Shown piece after piece: positions 12,574 to 17,299 of a stretch of 17,299 nucleotides of DNA (positions are counted from its first letter, which is position 1; each line of letters begins with the position of its first letter). Both the position numbers and the translations under genes were made by a program. The notes beneath the pieces are model-generated. The model saw nothing but the letters and a program-made list of their open reading frames with translations, was not told where the DNA came from and did no database searches. Source of the DNA: JBCBEX01 sp038528235 (lineage in GTDB: Bacteria; Bacteroidota; Rhodothermia; Rhodothermales; Rubricoccaceae); the NCBI GenBank assembly GCA_038528235.1, contig JBCBEX010000087.1:1-17299 (forward strand), read 5' to 3'.

Positions 12574-14970
12574 ATGCTCAAGAACTACTTCATCGTTGCG
12601 CTCCGGGCGCTGCGCCGCCAACCCGGGCACGCCGCGCTCAACATCACCGGCCTGGCCGTCGGCATCGCGGCAGCCGTGGTGTTGCTGCTCTTCGTGGACC
12701 ACGAGCGTTCGTTCGACCAGCATCACGAGGGGGCGGGAGACCTCTACTTGGTTGCCGAACGCCACGTTACGCCGGAGGACACCTACGAGTGGGCCGCCAC
12801 GAGGACCCCCGTGCTCCCGGTCATCGTGGACGAAGTGCCAGAGGTGGTCGCCGGGAGCCGCTGGGGCTGGTCGCAGGCGTGGTTTGCCCACGGCGACACC
12901 CGCCTGGAAGTCGCCATTCGTTATGCCGACCCCGGCCTCGAAGCGTCGCTGACGATTCCTGTGCTCGCGGGGGACTTGCGTGCCGCGCTCACCGAGCCGG
13001 GCCGCGTCGCCATAAGCGCGTCGACCGCAGCCAAACTGTTTGGGGACCGCTCGCCAGGAGCCGTACTTGGCGAAGTGATCGACATCGACTTCGGCGACGC
13101 CAGCTACACCGTTGCTGCGATCGTGGCCGATCCGCCCGAGTCGACCAACTTCGAGTTCGAAGCGTTGGGGCCCTATGCGACCTACATCGAGCAGCGCGGC
13201 GGGGCGCGCTTCGGCGACAACTGGGCGTCGGTGACAGCCAACGCGCTCGTCCGCCTCGTGCCCGGAACTGACCCGGCTGAGCTGGCAGGCAGCCTTGAGT
13301 CCATCAGGACGACGTACTTCCAGGACGCGGAGGGTAGCGACATCACGGTCTACCTCAACCCGATCACAACCATCCGAGCGGAGTGGGCAGGCAACGGAAC
13401 GCTGCTCGTCCTCCTCGCTGTCATCGCTGGGATCACCCTGCTGGTGGCCGTCATCAACTTTACGAACCTCGCCACGGCGCAAGCGCTGCGCCGGTCGAAA
13501 GAGGTCGGCGTGCGTAAGGCGATCGGGGCGGGGCGGCGGCAGCTCGCAGCGCAGTTCCTCGGCGAAGCGCTGCTCACGGTCAGCTTCGCGCTCGTGCTCG
13601 CGCTCGTGTTGGTGTTGACGTTGGTGCCTACGTTCAACACGGTGTTCGAGACCGCCATTCATTTCAATGCGCTGCGCCATGGTCCGGGGCTGGTCGCGCT
13701 CGGAGGCGTGCTCGCAGTGATGGCCGGGGCCTACCCCGCTCTCGTGCTCTCGGGGTTGCGTCCGATCGAGACGCTCAAAGGGCGTGGCCCGCGACGCATG
13801 TCCGGGGCTGGTGTGCAGCGCGGACTCGTCGTCGTTCAGTTTGCGCTTGCCGTGGTCCTCATTGCGGGAACGACGACGGTGTGGCAGCAGGTGCAGCACC
13901 TCCGCAGCCAAGACGCGCGCTTCGACACCGCGAGCGTGCTCCGCGTCCCCGTGCTGACCGAACCTCTGCCTGAGGACGGTGCGGACGCTGCGCTCACGGC
14001 AGCCCGTGACCGGCTCCTGGCCGACTCGCGCATCGAGAGCGTCGCGTTCTCGACGGTGGTGCCCAGCCGCTACTATGTCAACTTCAACAGCTTCGGTCGC
14101 GAAGGTGCCTCGTTCGAAGAGCTCGTCCGCACGCGCCAGGCAACCATCGGGCTAGACTACGTCGAGGCCGTCGGGCTGTCGTTGCTCTCCGGCCGTGGCT
14201 TCCGCCCAAGCGATGCGCTCACGCGGGAAGAGACCGGTACGCGCGCGATTCCTGTACTCCTCAACGAGACGGCCGCCGCTGCATACGGGGGCGTGCAGCC
14301 TGGCGACCGCATCCAGAACAGCGGCGGGCAGGCGCACGAAGTCATCGGCATCGTGGCGGACTTCCAGTACCGGACGGCCGCTGAAGGCATCGAGCCACTA
14401 CTGCACTATTTCGGTGACCCGGAACCGTCGGGCTACAGCTCGATGGTGGTGCGGACGCAGCCCGGCGAAGCGGAGGCTGGCATGGCGTTGCTGCGCGCCG
14501 TGTGGGCCGACCTCTACCCGTCGCTGGAGTTCGAGGGCGTGTTCATCGACGAGGCGTTCAATGAGTTCTACCAGGCGCAAGAGCGTGTCGGACTCATCGT
14601 GACGCTCTTCGCAGGCATCGCGCTTGCGTTGGCCTGCCTTGGGCTGCTCGCGCTCGCGGCGTACGCGGCCCAGCGGCGGACGAAGGAGGTCGGGGTGCGC
14701 AAGGTGCTTGGCGCCTCGGTGACCGCGCTCGTGCGATTGCTCGTGTGGGACTTCGCGCGGCTGGTCGTCGTCGGGGCTGTCGTCGCCATTCCCATTGCCT
14801 ACGCCGGGCTCGACCGCTGGCTCGACGATTTCGCCACGCGCATCGACCTCGGCCCCGTGCTGTTCCTGCTCGCGGGCGGGACCGTGCTCATGGCTGCGTT
14901 GCTCACCATCGGCGGCCTTGCCTATCGGGCCGCCACCGCCGACCCTGCCCGGACGTTGCGCTACGAATAA
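12574..14970 (+). CDS. MacB/FtsX-type ABC transporter permease 2
   Basis: 798 residues, a paralogue of the genes on either side. It has the same two-repeat layout: TM1 (about 20-42) after LRALRRQPGHAALN, periplasmic domain (43-270), FtsX domain 1 with TM2-4 (about 273-400; INFTNLATAQ, GVRKAIGAGRRQL), TM5 (about 418-438), periplasmic domain 2, and FtsX domain 2 with TM6-8 (about 671-798; TKEVGVRKVLGAS). It is some 45 residues shorter than permease 1, mostly in the second periplasmic domain. The periplasmic parts differ much more between paralogues than the membrane parts, which suggests different ligands or partners. It begins 87 bp after permease 1, likely on the same transcript. Confidence 0.94.
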   Translation: MLKNYFIVALRALRRQPGHAALNITGLAVGIAAAVVLLLFVDHERSFDQHHEGAGDLYLVAERHVTPEDTYEWAATRTPVLPVIVDEVPEVVAGSRWGWSQAWFAHGDTRLEVAIRYADPGLEASLTIPVLAGDLRAALTEPGRVAISASTAAKLFGDRSPGAVLGEVIDIDFGDASYTVAAIVADPPESTNFEFEALGPYATYIEQRGGARFGDNWASVTANALVRLVPGTDPAELAGSLESIRTTYFQDAEGSDITVYLNPITTIRAEWAGNGTLLVLLAVIAGITLLVAVINFTNLATAQALRRSKEVGVRKAIGAGRRQLAAQFLGEALLTVSFALVLALVLVLTLVPTFNTVFETAIHFNALRHGPGLVALGGVLAVMAGAYPALVLSGLRPIETLKGRGPRRMSGAGVQRGLVVVQFALAVVLIAGTTTVWQQVQHLRSQDARFDTASVLRVPVLTEPLPEDGADAALTAARDRLLADSRIESVAFSTVVPSRYYVNFNSFGREGASFEELVRTRQATIGLDYVEAVGLSLLSGRGFRPSDALTREETGTRAIPVLLNETAAAAYGGVQPGDRIQNSGGQAHEVIGIVADFQYRTAAEGIEPLLHYFGDPEPSGYSSMVVRTQPGEAEAGMALLRAVWADLYPSLEFEGVFIDEAFNEFYQAQERVGLIVTLFAGIALALACLGLLALAAYAAQRRTKEVGVRKVLGASVTALVRLLVWDFARLVVVGAVVAIPIAYAGLDRWLDDFATRIDLGPVLFLLAGGTVLMAALLTIGGLAYRAATADPARTLRYE

Positions 14971-15056
14971 CCCGCTCTGCGGAGTCGCAGGTCGCAGGTC
15001 CCACGTCGCAGGTCGGGGCTTTCTGACCTGCGACCGTTGACCCTTGACCTGCGACC
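14971..15056. repeat. Hairpin-forming intergenic repeat after permease 2
   Basis: Direct copies of GTCGCAGGTC lie at 14984-14993, 14991-15000 (overlapping as a GTCGCAG tandem) and 15005-15014. Exact reverse complements GACCTGCGAC lie at 15025-15034 and 15046-15055. An inner hairpin (15005-15014 with 15025-15034, 10-base loop) can nest inside an outer one (14990-15000 with 15046-15056). The segment starts directly after the TAA and ends 9 bp before the next ATG. Confidence 0.85.
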
Positions 15057-15065
15057 CCCAAGCCC

Positions 15066-15371
15066 ATGGCCCAAGTCTGCATTCCCATCCCGCCCCTCCA
15101 AGAGGGCGACACGCTCGACGTGGAAGTCATCGTCAACGGCGAGCGACGACTGATGCAATACCGCGTCGAAGCGGTCGACATCGACCCGAGTGTCAACCGT
15201 GCTGAAGCGCTCCGGCTTTTCATTGATGCCTACGAGCCTGGCTGGCGGCTCATCAACATTGGCATGCCCTCGGGCATGGCCGATCGCAAGACCCGCATCC
15301 CGGTGATGTTCCGCCAGCAAGAGGCGCCCGCGGACGACTACGCGCCCGAAGCAATCGAGCCCGCATCTTAG
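15066..15371 (+). CDS. Small conserved-looking protein of unknown function inside the permease cluster
   Basis: 101 residues, no signal peptide or membrane span. The sequence alternates beta-like strands (DTLDVEVIVNGERRLMQYRVEAVDI), then an amphipathic helix (AEALRLFIDAYEPG), then WRLINIGMPSG and a basic/beta end IPVMFRQQ. I think this pattern, a YRVE strand followed by a helix and an IGxP...IPVxFR tail, also occurs in short uncharacterised Bacteroidota proteins, but that is from memory and not a named family. The gene sits 95 bp after permease 2 and 91 bp before permease 3 on the same strand, so it is probably co-transcribed. A cytoplasmic accessory role is possible but unproven. Codon bias is like its neighbours. 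Confidence 0.75.
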   Translation: MAQVCIPIPPLQEGDTLDVEVIVNGERRLMQYRVEAVDIDPSVNRAEALRLFIDAYEPGWRLINIGMPSGMADRKTRIPVMFRQQEAPADDYAPEAIEPAS

Positions 15372-15462
15372 TCACCCGGTCCAGGTCCGTCGTGACGGGT
15401 TGGCTCCGAGCCCCAGCCTCGTCCGATCACCATGGATCCAGGGCCACGGACCAGACCCCACC

Positions 15463-17299
15463 ATGTTCAAAAACTACCTCCTCGTCGCGTGGCGTTCGCT
15501 GCGGCGGCAACGCAGCTACGCATTCATCAACATCGTTGGGCTGGCGCTCGGGCTGACGTGCTGCGTGCTCATCGCAGCCTACGTCTGGGACGAGTTGCGC
15601 TACGACCGCTTCCACGAGAACGCCGACCGCATCCAACGCCTCCGTGTGGAGCGCTTCGCTGGCGACGGCTCAGAGGAACTGACCGTCGGCTCCTCGCCGC
15701 CCATGGCGCCTGCCGCGATCGAGACGTTCCCCGAAATCGAGGCAGCCGTCCGGATTGCTGAGCGCACGTACTTCGTGGCGAGTGGCCAAACACGGCTCAA
15801 TGAAGACGACTTTCTCTGGGCCGACGCGTCGTTCTTTGAGGTGTTTGACGGGTTCGCGCTCGTGCACGGCGATCCAGCCACGGTGCTGGCGGAGCCCTAC
15901 AGCGTGGTCCTCACCGCAACGAGTGCCCGGCGCTACTTCGGCCAGGACGCCCCACTCGGTACGCTGGTCGGCAAAACCCTGGAGGTCGACGAGTTCGAAC
16001 TCACCGTGCGTGGCATCGCCGCAGACCCGCCCGAGGCTTCCCACTTCTCGTTCGAGCTCGTTGGGTCGTTCGCCACGCTGGAGAGCGAGTACGGCGCGGA
16101 CAACTACACGAACTGGTGGAATCTGGGCTACTACACGTACTTCCTCCTCCATCCTGAGGCAGACCCGGCAGCGCTCGCCGCGTCCATCCGCGAACTCCCG
16201 CGCCTCTACATCCCTGAGCAGGAAGATCGCAGCGGCTACCGGCAGTTCCTCTACCTCCAGCCACTCACCGACATCCACCTCACGTCGCACTACCAGGACG
16301 AACTCGGCGCAAACAGCTACACAGCCTATGTCTGGGCGTTCGGCGCAATCGCCGTGTTCATCTTGCTCCTGGCCGTCATCAACTTCATGAACCTCGCCAC
16401 GGCTCGGAGTGCGCAGCGGGCGCGTGAAGTCGGGATGCGCAAAGCTCTTGGCGCGGAGCGCAGCCAACTTGCCTGGCAGTTCCTCGGCGAGTCGGTGCTC
16501 TACGCAATTGCGGCATTGCTCGTGGCGCTTGCACTCATCCAGATCGGGCTGCCGCTCTTCAACGGTCTGGCGGGTAAATCGCTCACGGTGCCCTACCTCT
16601 CGCCGCTGTTGCCCGCGCTCGTCGCATTCGCGCTCGGGGTGGGACTGCTCGCGGGGAGCTATCCCGCCTTCGTGCTGAGCGCGTTCCGTCCGGCGGCGGT
16701 CCTCAAAGGGCAGCGCACCCCGAAAGGGCAAGGCGAGGGGCTGCGTAAAGGCCTCGTGGTGTTCCAGTTCGCGGTGTCAATCGCGCTCGTCGTTGGTGCG
16801 TTGGTCGTCGGTCAGCAGTTGCGGTTCATGCAGACCCAAAACCTCGGCTTCGACAAAGACCGCCTCATCGCCGTCGACTTTGATGACGATGACGTAGTCG
16901 GCTCCCTGGACGTCTTCCGGGCCGCCTTGGAGGAGACGCCGGAAATCCGCTCGGTTACGTTTTCCAGCGCGGTCCCAGGCTATGAGATGCCCACGAACGT
17001 GATCGCGCGCGAGCCGGGCATGACCGAGGCCGGCCAGACGTTCATCGTGCTGCCCGTCGAACACGACTTCGTGGAGACGTATGGCCTCGACGTGATCGCG
17101 GGCCGTGCTTTCAGCCGAGCACGGGCCGACTCGGCGTCGTTTATCCTCAACGAGACGGCGTTGCGGCGCCTCGGCTGGGCCGATCCGCAGGAGGCGCTCG
17201 GCGTCGAGCTTACCCGTCAGTTTGGCGATACGCGAACCGTCGTGGGTGTGGTGAACGACTTCCACCTGAGCGGCCTCCAAGATGCGATCCCGCCGGTCG
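15463..17299 (+). CDS. MacB/FtsX-type ABC transporter permease 3, 3' end beyond the window
   Basis: The frame is open from the ATG at 15463 to the right edge, giving 612 codons of an expected 800 or so. It begins MFKNYLLVAWRSLRRQ, with TM1 at about 20-42, periplasmic domain 1 (43-285), FtsX domain 1 with TM2-4 (about 290-415; INFMNLATARSAQRAREVGMRKALGA), TM5 (about 430-450; GLVVFQFAVSIALVVGALVV) and most of the second periplasmic domain. FtsX domain 2 lies outside. In FtsX domain 1 it looks closer to permease 1 than to permease 2. It is the third member of the tandem array; a partner ATPase could lie just downstream. Confidence 0.94.
   Translation, partial: MFKNYLLVAWRSLRRQRSYAFINIVGLALGLTCCVLIAAYVWDELRYDRFHENADRIQRLRVERFAGDGSEELTVGSSPPMAPAAIETFPEIEAAVRIAERTYFVASGQTRLNEDDFLWADASFFEVFDGFALVHGDPATVLAEPYSVVLTATSARRYFGQDAPLGTLVGKTLEVDEFELTVRGIAADPPEASHFSFELVGSFATLESEYGADNYTNWWNLGYYTYFLLHPEADPAALAASIRELPRLYIPEQEDRSGYRQFLYLQPLTDIHLTSHYQDELGANSYTAYVWAFGAIAVFILLLAVINFMNLATARSAQRAREVGMRKALGAERSQLAWQFLGESVLYAIAALLVALALIQIGLPLFNGLAGKSLTVPYLSPLLPALVAFALGVGLLAGSYPAFVLSAFRPAAVLKGQRTPKGQGEGLRKGLVVFQFAVSIALVVGALVVGQQLRFMQTQNLGFDKDRLIAVDFDDDDVVGSLDVFRAALEETPEIRSVTFSSAVPGYEMPTNVIAREPGMTEAGQTFIVLPVEHDFVETYGLDVIAGRAFSRARADSASFILNETALRRLGWADPQEALGVELTRQFGDTRTVVGVVNDFHLSGLQDAIPPV

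Noticed and set aside
12150..13271. 373-residue plus-strand frame spanning the permease 1/2 junction
   Set aside because: It crosses two well-supported genes and the repeat spacer in another frame; the product is Arg/Pro/Ala-rich without motifs.
12559..13911. 450-residue minus-strand open frame
   Set aside because: It lies antisense to permease 2 and is His/Arg/Glu-rich low-quality sequence typical of GC-rich shadow frames.
14984..15056. Possible CRISPR-like array
   Set aside because: Units are about 10 bp, copies occur in both orientations, spacing is irregular and no cas gene is present.
15670..16731. 353-residue minus-strand open frame
   Set aside because: Antisense to permease 3, whose paralogy and motifs are clear.

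Overview
The window reads as chromosomal DNA of a high-GC (roughly 60-65% by eye) Bacteroidota-like bacterium, most plausibly of the Rhodothermota/Salinibacter side. This placement is inference. It rests on three things: no clear Shine-Dalgarno sequence before nearly every start codon, tandem ~800-residue double-FtsX permeases typical of Bacteroidota and relatives, and an alpha-oxoamine synthase of the kind used for sphingolipids or sulfonolipids. Nothing looks like phage, plasmid, insertion sequence, rRNA, tRNA or CRISPR.

Left part (1-5545), mostly minus strand: the N-terminal piece of an M20 amidohydrolase, a GCS2-family glutamate-cysteine ligase-like enzyme, an intrinsic terminator, an acidic protein of unknown function, an alpha-oxoamine synthase (2722-4038), a conspicuous AT-rich control region (about 4095-4210), a possible 75-residue plus-strand protein, and an LptF/LptG-family lipopolysaccharide export permease that starts with TTG.

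Middle (5546-9724): sucC (succinyl-CoA synthetase beta, without sucD next to it), a PotA/FbpC-type ABC ATPase with no permease beside it, a GNAT acetyltransferase, a DoxX membrane protein, and on the minus strand a secreted thioredoxin-fold protein whose active site is CGNS rather than CxxC.

Right part (9725-17299), plus strand: three paralogous MacB/FtsX-type permeases, the third running off the window, with a 101-residue conserved-looking small protein between the second and third. No LolD/MacB-type ATPase is visible.

The most unusual signal is non-coding. Several spacers carry short tandem units of about seven bases or their inverted copies: GGTCGAA x5 before lptF/G, GTCGCAG units with reverse-complement copies in the two spacers following permeases 1 and 2, and a GTGTGGACGT/ACGTCCACAC pair after sucC. 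The two permease spacers match at 27 of 33 positions immediately after the stop codons, although different genes follow them. This suggests a dispersed hairpin-forming intergenic repeat family. I see no convincing new multi-gene defence or biosynthetic system.
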